64,000 nt of DNA from DASRQK01 sp040392005 (GCA_040392005.1 JBEBWT010000007.1:15531-79530), one strand, 5' to 3'. Shown: positions 9,348-18,709, counted from the stretch's first letter. Notes: generated by a model from the letters alone, not told the origin. A program made the numbers and translations.

Positions 9348-11657
9348 CTATTCCTTATCGGATGGTTTCAATCTCAATTTCAATAAACTATATACACCAA
9401 TGGCGGAAATACTCAACACCACAATTTCAAACATCGTATCAAATCCCCTGAAATCGACCAGAATCACATTGACCACATTCTTCCCTTTGGCCAGGCGATA
9501 CGCATTGTCCCCGTAAAATGAGCTGATCTCGTTATTCACCGGCTCATTCAGCACATGCAGGGCAGAAATGGCAATCACCAAACCAAATCCGACGGAGAGA
9601 ATAGCATCCCTGAATTTGACCCGGTTATTGGCAAATTTGAGGAAGGACGGGAGCCGGAACAAGACCAGTACAAACAACACCACGGTCAGCGTATCAATGG
9701 TAAACTGGGTCAATGCCAGATCCGGCGCGCTGTAAAACACAAAAAACAAACAGAGACAATAGCCCACCACACTGGATGCCACGACCGCCGTCAGACGGGA
9801 AGGGGTTGTCAGCGTCAGGAACACCCCCAGCACCATAACAAGTGACACGCCTATTTCATAGATTGTCACTGGGGAAACCCGGGCCATATCCAGCGGAATC
9901 AGGCCGATCTTAATCAATTTGTAAGCAACGACCGCTCCGGCAAAAGCAACGATGCGGAACAGATAGGAGCGCAAATATCCGTTGTGCCAGAACCCCGTAA
10001 ACCTGGCGGATAACCGCAGAAAATAGCGGTTGAGGCTGCTGGTCAGGCGATAGGTGGAAAACCGTTGAAAACCCAGAATCCAGTCCTGTTTCTTTTCGGT
10101 TGGTTTAAAAATAAAATATAGCACTGATCCCGCTCCCAGCGTAATCGCGCTGAGCAGCAACACCTCATTGAATCCGTGCCACAGTTTGAGCGGACTGTTG
10201 ATCGGTTGCGCAGCAATCGCCTGGGCGGCCGGTTTCAGCAGACTGCCATCCACCAGCGAGGGGAAACTTCCAAAAACTACCCCCAAAACAGCCAGCAACA
10301 AGGGGGCCGTCCACATCAGCGGATGGGGCAGGTGCAGGCCGGAGTAACGTGCCGGCAATTTTCCCATAAAGGGGCGGATACCCGCCATAAAACCTCCGCA
10401 AAGCAGAAAAACATTGGTCAGCAGCGCCAATCCTGTAAGCACCGTAGCCCAAAGTTCTTTTTGATGGAGCGTTGCTTCATAAATCAGGTCTTTCCCGATA
10501 AAGCCAAAAGTCAGTGGGACTCCGGCGCTGGAAAGTGCCGCCAGCAATGCGGCAACAGCCACCGGCAACAGGACTTTCCGCAGACCGGACAACTGGGTAA
10601 TATCCCTTGTTCCGGTCTCGTGATCGATGATTCCGGTCACCAAAAAGAGCGTTGCTTTGTACAGGGCGTGCACCAGAATAAATACGGTCGCAGCCAATAG
10701 GGACTCCCTGGTCCCCATTCCGATCAGGAAAACCATGACACCCAATGCCGAAATGGTGGTATAGGCCAGAATGCTTTTCAGGTCCGTCCTGAATAAAGCC
10801 AGGAATGCCGCATACAACATGGTAATCCCTCCGATGATCATCAGTGGATAGGACCAGTAATCGGTACCCCCCAGTACCGGGAATAATCTCGCAAGCAGAA
10901 ACACTCCGGCCTTGACCATCGTGGCCGAATGCAGATAGGCCGATACCGGTGTAGGGGCTTTCATCGCTTCCGGAAGCCAGAAATGGAAGGGGAACTGGGC
11001 CGATTTGGTCATGGCTCCGGCAAATACCAGAAACAGGATCAGCCCATACATCGCATGGTTTTTTATAAACTCGTTGGACTGGACCATTTCCTGTATGGAA
11101 TAAGTCCCGCTCAAATGTCCCATCAGGACCAAACCGGCCATTAGTAAAAATCCACCGCCGCCCGTGACACCCAATGCCACCAGGGCACTCTTCCTCGAAT
11201 CTGCCCGATCATTATTGAACCCGATCAGAAAAAAAGAGCTGATACTGGTGAGCTCCCAAAAAACAAACAGCAACAGAATATTGTCCGCAAGCACAAGCCC
11301 CAGCATAGAAGCCATAAACAGGCTCAGATAGGCAAAAAACCGATCAATATAAGGGTGTCCTTTCAGATAGGGGGCCGCGTACAAAAATACCAGCGAGCCG
11401 ATTCCGGTGATCAGCATGGCAAACAACAGGGCCAGACCATCCAGGTAAAAATCCAGATTGAGTCCCAGGGACGGTACCCAGGCCGCCGAAGTCCGGATCG
11501 TTTGCCCCGAAGAGATTTCCGGAATATAAGTCAGAAAATAAACAAATAATGCAATGGGCAGTAAACCCGCAAGCACTGATAGCCGGCCCCGGAAGTAGCG
11601 GCCAAATGGTATGAGAAGTATAGAAAAAACAAGTCCGGACAAGACCGCAAACAGCAT
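9348..11657 (-). CDS. mrpA: Mrp Na+/H+ antiporter subunit A (NuoL/ND5-like)
   Basis: The largest subunit, 769 residues and more than 18 hydrophobic segments. Residues 1 to about 500 are the NuoL-like channel domain (LFVFWELTSISSFFLIGFNND; MTKSAQFPFHFWLPEAMKAPTPVSAYLHSATMVKAG). The C-terminal 200 residues form the MbhD/MbhE-like module (VVGYCLCLFFVFYSAPDLALTQF; NVVNVILVDFRGFDTMFEI). Together with MrpD it forms the cation/proton path, exporting Na+ against the proton gradient. First gene of the seven-gene operon; the ATG at 11657 directly precedes the first helix. Confidence 0.95.
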   Translation of the reverse strand: MLFAVLSGLVFSILLIPFGRYFRGRLSVLAGLLPIALFVYFLTYIPEISSGQTIRTSAAWVPSLGLNLDFYLDGLALLFAMLITGIGSLVFLYAAPYLKGHPYIDRFFAYLSLFMASMLGLVLADNILLLFVFWELTSISSFFLIGFNNDRADSRKSALVALGVTGGGGFLLMAGLVLMGHLSGTYSIQEMVQSNEFIKNHAMYGLILFLVFAGAMTKSAQFPFHFWLPEAMKAPTPVSAYLHSATMVKAGVFLLARLFPVLGGTDYWSYPLMIIGGITMLYAAFLALFRTDLKSILAYTTISALGVMVFLIGMGTRESLLAATVFILVHALYKATLFLVTGIIDHETGTRDITQLSGLRKVLLPVAVAALLAALSSAGVPLTFGFIGKDLIYEATLHQKELWATVLTGLALLTNVFLLCGGFMAGIRPFMGKLPARYSGLHLPHPLMWTAPLLLAVLGVVFGSFPSLVDGSLLKPAAQAIAAQPINSPLKLWHGFNEVLLLSAITLGAGSVLYFIFKPTEKKQDWILGFQRFSTYRLTSSLNRYFLRLSARFTGFWHNGYLRSYLFRIVAFAGAVVAYKLIKIGLIPLDMARVSPVTIYEIGVSLVMVLGVFLTLTTPSRLTAVVASSVVGYCLCLFFVFYSAPDLALTQFTIDTLTVVLFVLVLFRLPSFLKFANNRVKFRDAILSVGFGLVIAISALHVLNEPVNNEISSFYGDNAYRLAKGKNVVNVILVDFRGFDTMFEIVVLSISAIGVYSLLKLRLKPSDKE

Positions 11658-11711
11658 CTACATTTGTTGTTTAGTTCTGGAAAGCCACTAAATTATATAA
11701 ATTTCCGGAGA

Positions 11712-11743
11712 TTTGTATTTAAAGTGCAAAAAAACTAAGTTTG
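11712..11743 (+). promoter_or_regulatory. Candidate Bacteroidetes-type promoter for the PhnA-domain gene
   Basis: A -33 TTTG at 11712-11715 and a perfect -7 TAAGTTTG at 11736-11743 are separated by 20 bases, which fits the known sigma-ABfr promoter layout. Transcription would start near 11750, giving a leader of about 45 bases before the ATG at 11795. The 137-base gap is shared with the divergent mrp operon. Confidence 0.5.
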
Positions 11744-11794
11744 TCCCAGTTATCACCTTGTATTTCAGTTTTTTTCTAATAAAATTTTTATCGC

Positions 11795-12367
11795 ATGTAC
11801 GAAAAGTTAATGGCCCGGAGCGGGGGTAAATGTGAATTGTGCCAAAAAGAGGGCGATTTATCTGTGTTTAATGTGCTTCCTGAGAGTCATGGTCCGGGCG
11901 AAGTACTGATCTGCGGATCGCTTATTCCGCAGCTCGAAGGTTCGGAAGCATTGGAGCCGGCTGACTGGACTTTCCTTCCGGAATCCATGTGGAGCGAGAT
12001 CCCTGCCGTACAAGTTCTGTCCTGGCGGATGCTGAACCGCCTGAAGAATGAAAGCTGGGCTTCGGAAGCCCTGGATATCCTGTATCTGGATGAGGATACG
12101 CTCGCCTGGGCAAAAGACTGGTCCGGACCAGATGAGGTGGCCGCACCCACCGCAGCACACAAGGATGCTTTCGGAAATGTGCTACAAAACGGGGATTCGG
12201 TCGTGCTAACCAAAACCCTGGATGTCAAAGGCAGTTCCATCAGCGCCAAGCTGGGCACCGTAGTCCGCAACATCCGTCTGGTGGAAGACAATCCGGAACA
12301 GATCGAAGGCCGGGTAGAGGGACAGCAGATCGTGATCCTCACCAAGTACCTGAAAAAACAAAATTAA
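11795..12367 (+). CDS. PhnA-domain (YjdM-like) zinc-ribbon protein
   Basis: A 190-residue cytoplasmic protein. The N-terminal third begins with a single zinc-knuckle-like pair (KCELCQKEG) as in PhnA N-terminal domains, but a matching second pair is not obvious, so the zinc site may be incomplete. The last 70 residues are a clear PhnA/YjdM domain (DAFGNVLQNGDSVVLTKTLDVKG, then RVEGQQIVILTKYLKK). Despite the name, this family is not the phosphonoacetate hydrolase and its role is not firmly established. It is monocistronic, ahead of a strong hairpin, and divergent from the mrp operon. Confidence 0.85.
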   Translation: MYEKLMARSGGKCELCQKEGDLSVFNVLPESHGPGEVLICGSLIPQLEGSEALEPADWTFLPESMWSEIPAVQVLSWRMLNRLKNESWASEALDILYLDEDTLAWAKDWSGPDEVAAPTAAHKDAFGNVLQNGDSVVLTKTLDVKGSSISAKLGTVVRNIRLVEDNPEQIEGRVEGQQIVILTKYLKKQN

Positions 12368-12379
12368 ATCCAAAAAGCC

Positions 12380-12417
12380 GTTGTTTCCGGAAAAACCCAG
12401 GTTTTTCCGGAAACAAC
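12380..12417. terminator. Perfect 17-bp hairpin between convergent genes
   Basis: Arms 12380-12396 (beginning GTTGTTTCCGG) and 12401-12417 are exact reverse complements around a 4-base loop (CCAG). It lies 12 bases after the PhnA-domain stop codon and 22 bases before the stop of the convergent lipoprotein gene, so it can act as a bidirectional terminator. The T-run expected of a classical intrinsic terminator is missing on both sides. Confidence 0.7.
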
Positions 12418-12439
12418 ATAGCGGGATAACTTCGTTTTA

Positions 12440-12826
12440 CTAATCCTCCCAAATTTTCGTTCCATACAATATCCTCACCTCAACCCGTCCGCTTTTATAC
12501 TTGTTGAAGTCATTGGGGTCATTCAGATTCAGTTTGCTGCCATCACAATAATATTGGTGTTGATTGGTCGAACTAAAAACCGCACTTTGAATCTCGATAA
12601 CTTCCTTGCCGTTGTATAGGTACAGGATTATACCGTTCGATTGGGGTCCTCCTTCCATTTTTTTAAATTCCTCGTTCAGCCAGCTAATGTTGGCGAGGGG
12701 ATCCTTTACACCACAAACGGTATCCTTTAAGGTCTCTCCTTTCTGACATGCTCCAAGCATGAAAAGAATTATTGAAAGCATCACATAATTTCGGATGCCC
12801 ATTATCAAATCAATTTGTTTTTTCAT
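12440..12826 (-). CDS. Small lipoprotein of unknown function
   Basis: I do not recognise the family. From the ATG at 12826 the product is 128 residues: a basic N terminus (MKKQIDLIMG), a hydrophobic segment (YVMLSIILFML) and a lipobox LGAC, so it should be lipid-anchored in the outer membrane or periplasm. The mature part has a WLNEEFKK helix and a possible beta strand with KEVIEIQSAVF; two or three cysteines (TVCG, YYCDG) could pair. An upstream start at 12934 would place 36 extra polar residues before the lipid signal and would run through a perfect hairpin, so it is rejected. Confidence 0.6.
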   Translation of the reverse strand: MKKQIDLIMGIRNYVMLSIILFMLGACQKGETLKDTVCGVKDPLANISWLNEEFKKMEGGPQSNGIILYLYNGKEVIEIQSAVFSSTNQHQYYCDGSKLNLNDPNDFNKYKSGRVEVRILYGTKIWED

Positions 12827-12877
12827 CCCTATAATTTGTTTTTTGGTGGTGATGAAACCATCATGATAATGAGTTTC

Positions 12878-12916
12878 AACGCAGGTTCGGTTTAAGTGGT
12901 AAACCGAACCTGCGTT
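12878..12916. terminator. Perfect 16-bp hairpin between two lipoprotein genes
   Basis: Arms 12878-12893 (AACGCAGGTTCGGTTT) and 12901-12916 are exact reverse complements around a 7-base loop. On the minus strand it follows the stop of the gene at 12965-14500 by about 48 bases and precedes the small lipoprotein start by 52 bases. It therefore probably terminates the upstream transcript, or attenuates or protects the RNA. No T-run follows it. Confidence 0.6.
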
Positions 12917-12964
12917 ATTAAAAATCAAAAACAAATATACACAACAGATAATTTCTGCTTACAA

Positions 12965-14500
12965 TTAAAAATTGATTATGACCGGATCTTCCCACTCATT
13001 CTGCCAGTGGATCCTGAAACCCGTATCGGTATTACCCGTATATTCCAATAATTTACCCAAAAACGACAATTTAACATTGTTTCGGATAAACGTGCTGACA
13101 ACCACTTCCCTCAGGAGCTCGTTGCCGGAATTATATGCTTTTAGTCTGTAAGTTACTTCCCTGGGCGCATCCGGTTTGCCCAGAAATTGATTGAATTGAA
13201 CGCCTGTTCCCTCATTAAAATCAGGGAAATACGTGATTTTTTCTTCCTGGTTTATCCAATCTGTATCCGGAAAAATCACTGGCCCATAAGGGAAAAACAG
13301 GGTTTTCTGCAATTTTTCGATCTCAATTTTATGGACCTCCGACAGACCCTGTGTATCTGTAAACCCGAAGCGTACCTGGCTGAAATAGCGTTCCATTTCC
13401 AGGTTCATGCTCAGATCTGCGCTGACCTGCAAATCCGGGATCAGGGTGCCATAGGCAATCGCATTTTGATCCTGCATTTTCTGATAAATAAAAAATTCTC
13501 TGGCTCCGGTAGCCGATGCCGGAAAGATCAGTGGTTCATCTGAAAAATTCACCGTAAAACTTACAAAGTAATTCCCATCCATCAACTTCAGGTTGATCTC
13601 TGGTGCCGCCTGATTAGAATCAATCGTTTGCTGTCCCGATTTTACAAGGCTGCTGTCGGTCGCATGGAATATATGATAATAAATAATTCCTGTTCCCAGA
13701 TTGAGCGGTTCAATCTCTGGTCCGGAATAAACACCTGTCAGTGCAAAGTTATCTATTCTGAACGTTCCGGTCGAAGTATTGTAATTGGAGCCTTCTGGTC
13801 TTGATCCTTCTTTGACCACGATTTTAAAATGAATTGTTTTGTTATCTCCATCTGCAATCGTAATATTACTCAGGTCATATTCAAATGGATTCTTGCCTCC
13901 AATACTTGTAAATTGATTTTCCTCTGAAATCATTGTATATCCTCCCCCCTGATCCAGAGAATAGGATAGAGAAAAATCTTTTGGGCCTGTCCCGGAACTG
14001 GAAACATCAAAACGAAGGACATTCAACCGTTCCACATCCGGTAGCGGCATACTAAAAATCAGTTCATTAGCCCCTTTTACATTTAATGCTTTCCCTGCCT
14101 CATAGGGTTGGTATGCATAACCTGCTATATAGTCAATGAAATTACTGGTATTATGTGAAGTTACCGAAACTCCGGCGCCCATCGTATCTACCCCAATATC
14201 CGGAACCAGACTTTCCTTATTAAAAGTCCACAGATATAGCCGCTGGATTTCTGCTGATATAGGTACGTTCCCGTTTGCTGCCTGCCGCCAGTGCGGATCA
14301 TTCGCCAACCACCCCTTCCTGGAAGTGTTGGCCATGATGGGATTGATCCGGGTTTCAAAAGGATTGATCCGAAAAGTAATCGTTCGCCATACCTCATCCC
14401 CTGTTCCAATACCGATTTGTCCGTCCTTTTTGCAGCCAGACATGGTGCCAAACAGCAGCAATACCGCTACTGTACAGCTCATCGCATCTTTCATTCTCAT
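12965..14500 (-). CDS. Large surface lipoprotein, possibly fimbrillin/Mfa2-like
   Basis: The 511-residue product has a lipobox (GTMSGC, Cys about residue 23) after a short signal peptide, so it is an outer-membrane-anchored lipoprotein. About residues 150-260 resemble a jelly-roll or cleavage-anchor module of secreted Bacteroidetes proteins (LRFDVSSSGTG, then TFRIDNFALTGVY). The C-terminal half alternates short beta strands and ends in FRIHWQNEWEDPVI, reminiscent of fimbrillin-family endings, but this similarity is weak. The function is unknown. A candidate -7 box (TAATTTTG, 14555-14548) lies upstream in an AT-rich gap. Confidence 0.6.
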   Translation of the reverse strand: MRMKDAMSCTVAVLLLFGTMSGCKKDGQIGIGTGDEVWRTITFRINPFETRINPIMANTSRKGWLANDPHWRQAANGNVPISAEIQRLYLWTFNKESLVPDIGVDTMGAGVSVTSHNTSNFIDYIAGYAYQPYEAGKALNVKGANELIFSMPLPDVERLNVLRFDVSSSGTGPKDFSLSYSLDQGGGYTMISEENQFTSIGGKNPFEYDLSNITIADGDNKTIHFKIVVKEGSRPEGSNYNTSTGTFRIDNFALTGVYSGPEIEPLNLGTGIIYYHIFHATDSSLVKSGQQTIDSNQAAPEINLKLMDGNYFVSFTVNFSDEPLIFPASATGAREFFIYQKMQDQNAIAYGTLIPDLQVSADLSMNLEMERYFSQVRFGFTDTQGLSEVHKIEIEKLQKTLFFPYGPVIFPDTDWINQEEKITYFPDFNEGTGVQFNQFLGKPDAPREVTYRLKAYNSGNELLREVVVSTFIRNNVKLSFLGKLLEYTGNTDTGFRIHWQNEWEDPVIINF

Positions 14501-14598
14501 AATTCTTAGTTTTTTGTTTATAAAATATTACTAATAATAATTTACAACAAAATTACTAAAAATTAATTATAAAGAAAAATATTAATCCAGAAGAATCA

Positions 14599-15642
14599 TT
14601 AACGAGGTTCAAATGTGTTCCAGCCCTGGGCTTTGACCGGATGCACAATGCCGGATCTGGAAATCAGCTCACGTCCGTCCGTAGCATCCATAATATGTCC
14701 GATGATACTGATTTCCATAGAATTTTTCACCTTTTCATATTCCGATTGACTGACCGTAAAGAGCAGTTCATAGTCTTCACCGCCACTTAAAGCACAGACC
14801 GTCGGATCCAGACCAAAATCCCGTGCGGTATCAAAAGTCATCGGATCGATGGGAATTTTTTCTTCATAAATTTTACAGCCCTTATCTGATGCCTTACAGA
14901 TGTGCAATATCTCCGAAGCCAGGCCGTCCGAGATATCGATCATGGAGGTGGGCTGAATGCTCATATCTTCAAGCAGAAGAACAATATCCCGCCTTGCTTC
15001 CGGTTTCAATTGCCTTTCAATAATATAATCCTTGCCTTCCAGGTCGGGTTGGATATTTGGATTTTCCAGAAAAATCTGCTTCTCCCTTTCCAGCAACTGC
15101 AATCCTACATACGCTCCACCCAGATCACCGGAAACACAGATAAGATCACCGGTTTGCGCACCGCTTCTATATACTACTTTCTCCTTGCAGGCAACACCTA
15201 TGCTGGTCACACTAATCACCAGTCCCTGTGCGGATGAAGAAGTATCTCCTCCCACCAGGTCCACCTTATATTTTTTACAGGCCAGTAAAGCACCCGCATA
15301 AATTTCTTCTACCGCTTCCACCGGAAATTTACTGGATAAACCGATAGAAAAAGTAATCTGGGTAGCCAATCCATTCATTGCATAAATATCACTCAGATTG
15401 ACCTGTACTGCCTTGTAACCCAGATGTTTGAGGGGTACATAGCGCAAATCAAAATGGATTCCCTCCAATAACAGATCGGTAGAAACCAGTGTCTGCTTAT
15501 CTTCAAAATCCAGTACGGCCGCATCATCGCCGATTCCCTTGATTGTTGATCCATTATTTATCTCAATCATCTTTGTCAAATGATCGATCAAACCAAATTC
15601 TCCCAATTCCGATAGAGATGAAGTATCTTTATTTTCAAACAT
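14599..15642 (-). CDS. thiL: Thiamine-monophosphate kinase
   Basis: Phosphorylates thiamine monophosphate to the active cofactor thiamine diphosphate. The 347-residue product shows the ATP/Mg-binding GIGDDAAVLDF near residue 40, STDLLLEGIHFDL, LVGGDTSSS, DISDGLASEI and SGGEDYELLFT, all in the order of the family (AIR synthase-like fold). It lies 19 bases downstream of nadA on the same strand, so the two cofactor genes are likely co-transcribed. Confidence 0.95.
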   Translation of the reverse strand: MFENKDTSSLSELGEFGLIDHLTKMIEINNGSTIKGIGDDAAVLDFEDKQTLVSTDLLLEGIHFDLRYVPLKHLGYKAVQVNLSDIYAMNGLATQITFSIGLSSKFPVEAVEEIYAGALLACKKYKVDLVGGDTSSSAQGLVISVTSIGVACKEKVVYRSGAQTGDLICVSGDLGGAYVGLQLLEREKQIFLENPNIQPDLEGKDYIIERQLKPEARRDIVLLLEDMSIQPTSMIDISDGLASEILHICKASDKGCKIYEEKIPIDPMTFDTARDFGLDPTVCALSGGEDYELLFTVSQSEYEKVKNSMEISIIGHIMDATDGRELISRSGIVHPVKAQGWNTFEPR

Positions 15643-15661
15643 AAGTTCTTACCTTGACAGA

Positions 15662-16657
15662 TTATAAACCATATCGGGCTGAAATTTCCAGCATCCGTTC
15701 GATCGGTTTTCTAGCCCGTTCTATCAGATCCGCCGGCAGATCTACTTCCGGCAAATCATATTTCAAACAATTGTACAACTTCTCCAGCGTATTGAGTTTC
15801 ATATAAGGACAATCATTGCAGGCACAGGAATTATCCGGAGGAGCCGGAATGAACGTTTTGTGCGGACTGGCTTTCTGCATCTGGTAAATAATCCCGCTTT
15901 CAGTAGCTACAATAAAAGTATCTGCCTCATTTTCAATAGTATATTTCAGTAAACCAGAGGTAGATCCTATATAATCAGCCACTTCCAGAATATGGGGTTC
16001 ACATTCCGGATGCGCAATAAACCGGGCAGTGGGGTATTGTTCCCTCAATGTACTGATCCGATCCCAGGAAAAAATCTCATGTACCATGCATGCACCGTTC
16101 CAAAGCACCATATCCCTGCCGGTTTTCTTTATAATATAGGCCCCAAGATTCTTGTCGGGACCAAAAATAATCTTTTGATCAGGTGGCAGACTCTCCACGA
16201 TCTGCACCGCATTGGTCGAAGTACAGACAATATCACTCAGCGCCTTCAACTCAGCCGTACAATTGACATAGGTGATCACCAGATGATCCGGATACAGCTC
16301 CTTGAATTTTGCAAAAAGATGGGGAGGACAACTATCTGACAACGAACAACCCGCATTCAGGTCAGGTAATAATACCTTTTTATCGGGCGATAAAATCTTT
16401 GCCGTTTCAGCCATAAAATGAACGCCGGCAAATACAATGACATCTGCCTCGGTTGCCGCTGCCTGCTGGGACAGACCCAAACTATCCCCCACATAATCCG
16501 CCAGATCCTGGATTTCAGACTGTTGATAATAATGAGCCAGCAAAACAGCATTTTTTTCCTTTTTAAGGCGTTTGATCTCCTCAATCAGATCCAGCGACGG
16601 ATCGATCGGAGCATCCACAAATCCTTTTGTGTTCAGTTCAGCTATTAACGTTTCCAT
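15662..16657 (-). CDS. nadA: Quinolinate synthase A
   Basis: Condenses iminoaspartate with dihydroxyacetone phosphate to quinolinate, using a [4Fe-4S] cluster. The 331-residue product shows the family motifs VLLAHYYQQSEIQDLADYVGDS, VNCTAELKA, VCTSTNA, HPECEPHI and CACNDCPYMKLN, which include the cluster cysteines. It works with NadB, which is encoded divergently across a 441-bp gap. A candidate -7 box TACTTTTG lies at 16690-16683, about 26 bases upstream of the start. Confidence 0.96.
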   Translation of the reverse strand: METLIAELNTKGFVDAPIDPSLDLIEEIKRLKKEKNAVLLAHYYQQSEIQDLADYVGDSLGLSQQAAATEADVIVFAGVHFMAETAKILSPDKKVLLPDLNAGCSLSDSCPPHLFAKFKELYPDHLVITYVNCTAELKALSDIVCTSTNAVQIVESLPPDQKIIFGPDKNLGAYIIKKTGRDMVLWNGACMVHEIFSWDRISTLREQYPTARFIAHPECEPHILEVADYIGSTSGLLKYTIENEADTFIVATESGIIYQMQKASPHKTFIPAPPDNSCACNDCPYMKLNTLEKLYNCLKYDLPEVDLPADLIERARKPIERMLEISARYGL

Positions 16658-17014
16658 ATCCTGCTTTCATTCTTTACCAATACAAAAGTAACCAATCTTT
16701 ATGACATGCATTCCACAAATTCCACAGCCCAATAAATAATAAGTTTTTTATAAAATAGATATTATTGTTGTTTATTAGGATGTTGGTAATGTTAGAAAAT
16801 TGTTTTCAAATAATTTGATTAAATGGTTGTTTTAGTTTTATTAACATTTTATTAACATGAATTTTATATTATCAGGTTGAAATCCAGTCGTTTTTGTTTT
16901 TGCTGATTTTTCATTTCACATTTCGATGTAGAATACTTTCTGGTAAATATTTGTTAATATTGTGATGGATTTATAGGTATAACTTTTATGAATCTGTGGA
17001 GGAATTTTATGGAT

Positions 17015-17023
17015 TGTGGATAA
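17015..17023 (-). other. Perfect DnaA box (reads TTATCCACA on minus strand)
   Basis: TGTGGATAA on the plus strand, an exact match to the DnaA consensus on the minus strand. It pairs with a second perfect box 39 bases away in opposite orientation. Confidence 0.6.
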
Positions 17024-17062
17024 GTAAGACTTTCAAAAAGTTATTATCTATTTACTGACATC

Positions 17063-17071
17063 TTATCCACA
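17063..17071 (+). other. Perfect DnaA box TTATCCACA
   Basis: Exact nine-base DnaA consensus, 27 bases upstream of the nadB start codon and inverted relative to the box at 17015-17023. Confidence 0.6.
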
Positions 17072-17098
17072 GTTTTTACACCGCTTTTTTTGTTTATT

Positions 17099-18688
17099 AT
17101 GGAGGTGAATGTTGATTATTTGGTGGTTGGCTCGGGTATTGCCGGATTGAGTTATGCATTAAAAGCTGCCAATCATGGTAAAGTACTGATTGTCACTAAG
17201 TCCAATGAGGATGAATCAAATACGAAGTATGCGCAGGGTGGTGTAGCGGTTGTTGTGGATAAGTCTGATTCCTTTGAAAAGCATATAGCTGATACTCTGA
17301 TTGCCGGAGATGGTTTGTGTGATGTGGATATTGTGGAAAAAGTGGTCACGGAAGGACCTGAACGGATTCAGGAAATCATAGATTACGGGACCAATTTTGA
17401 TGAGATAAGAAAGGGTGAGTTTGACCTGGCAAAGGAAGGAGGGCATTCGGAGCACCGGGTTTTGCATTATAAGGACATTACCGGTTTTGAAATAGAGCGG
17501 GCTTTGTTGGAGCGGGTACATGAGCATCCCAATATTTCAATCATGACCCATTTTTTTGTGACTGACCTGATCACCCAGCACCATCTTGGTAAGTTTGTGG
17601 ATAAAAGTACGATAGATACGACTTGTTACGGTGTTTATGTACTGGATACCAATACGCATAAAATAGGCAAAATATTGAGTAGGGTCACGGTAATGGCCAC
17701 AGGTGGGGCTGGTCATGTGTATTCCAGCACTACCAATCCGGTGATTGCTACCGGAGATGGTATTGCGATGGTTTACAGGGCAAAGGGAAAAATCCGGAAT
17801 ATGGAGTTTATCCAGTTTCATCCCACTGCCCTCTATAATCCGGGAGAATATCCTGCATTTTTGGTTTCGGAGGCAGTCCGTGGTTTTGGCGGAGTGTTGA
17901 AGCGAAAAGATGGTTCCGAGTTTATGCATGAATATGATGAACGGGGATCACTAGCTCCCAGGGATATTGTGGCCAGGGCAATTGATGCTGAAATGAAAAA
18001 ATCGGGGGAAGATTTTGTATTTCTGGATGTGACCCACCGCACAAAATCAGATATACTTAAGCATTTCCCTAATATCTATGCCAAGTGCCTATCCATAGGT
18101 ATAGATATGTCAAGAGACTTTATTCCGGTGACCCCTGCAGCACATTATTTGTGTGGAGGGATCCGGGTCGATGATCATGGCCAAACTTCCATCCGCAATC
18201 TTTATGCCTGCGGGGAATGCTCCTCTACGGGACTTCACGGAGCCAATCGATTGGCTTCCAATTCATTATTGGAAGCGGCTGTTTTTGCACACCGGATTTA
18301 TCTCCATAGCATAGAAGTGGCTGCCAATACTCAGGCAATAACAGGTGTTCCCGACTGGGATGATTCAGATACAGAGTTGTCCAATGAAGACATATTGGTG
18401 ATCCACAATCTGAGGGAGACCCAGAAGATCATGAGTGATTATGTGGGCATCGTGCGATCGGATTTCAGGCTGGAGCGCGCATTGCGCAGATTGGGTTTGT
18501 TATATGATGAAACAGAGCAATTTTACAGGAATACCCGTTTATCAGTCAAATTGTGCGAGCTCCGCAATGTGATCCAGGTGGCCTATCTGGTCATCAAATT
18601 TGCCATGGCAAGAAAAGAAAGCAGAGGACTGCATTTTACCACGGATTATCCGGAACACCTACCTGAAGCGGAGGACACCGTTTTTTAA
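17099..18688 (+). CDS. nadB: L-aspartate oxidase
   Basis: FAD enzyme oxidising L-aspartate to iminoaspartate, the first step of NAD synthesis and the substrate for NadA. The 529-residue product has the dinucleotide-binding GSGIAG at residues 11-16, the KYAQGGVAVV loop, the FIQFHPTALY motif and GLHGANRLASNSLLEA near residue 385, all typical of NadB rather than succinate dehydrogenase. A TTG three codons upstream is in frame, but the ATG at 17099 is used because it directly precedes the flavin fold. Confidence 0.96.
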   Translation: MEVNVDYLVVGSGIAGLSYALKAANHGKVLIVTKSNEDESNTKYAQGGVAVVVDKSDSFEKHIADTLIAGDGLCDVDIVEKVVTEGPERIQEIIDYGTNFDEIRKGEFDLAKEGGHSEHRVLHYKDITGFEIERALLERVHEHPNISIMTHFFVTDLITQHHLGKFVDKSTIDTTCYGVYVLDTNTHKIGKILSRVTVMATGGAGHVYSSTTNPVIATGDGIAMVYRAKGKIRNMEFIQFHPTALYNPGEYPAFLVSEAVRGFGGVLKRKDGSEFMHEYDERGSLAPRDIVARAIDAEMKKSGEDFVFLDVTHRTKSDILKHFPNIYAKCLSIGIDMSRDFIPVTPAAHYLCGGIRVDDHGQTSIRNLYACGECSSTGLHGANRLASNSLLEAAVFAHRIYLHSIEVAANTQAITGVPDWDDSDTELSNEDILVIHNLRETQKIMSDYVGIVRSDFRLERALRRLGLLYDETEQFYRNTRLSVKLCELRNVIQVAYLVIKFAMARKESRGLHFTTDYPEHLPEAEDTVF

Positions 18689-18709
18689 TCACTTTAACTA
18701 AGCCGAGAG

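Larger units (their letters stand above)
16658..17098. other. AT-rich nadA-nadB gap with DnaA boxes; candidate oriC
   Basis: This 441-base region holds no gene. It is strongly AT-rich, with runs such as the TTTAGTTTTATTAACATTTT tract near 16830-16850. Two perfect DnaA boxes face each other (17015-17023 and 17063-17071), and a 7-of-9 match (TGTGGAGGA) lies at 16995-17003. The combination of DnaA boxes and an adjacent AT-rich unwinding-type stretch is the textbook layout of a replication origin. The region must also contain the divergent promoters of nadA and nadB. Confidence 0.45.

Noticed and set aside
12827..12934. Longer N terminus for the small lipoprotein gene
   Set aside because: It would place 36 polar residues before the lipid signal and start inside or beyond a perfect hairpin; the ATG at 12826 gives a normal lipoprotein leader.
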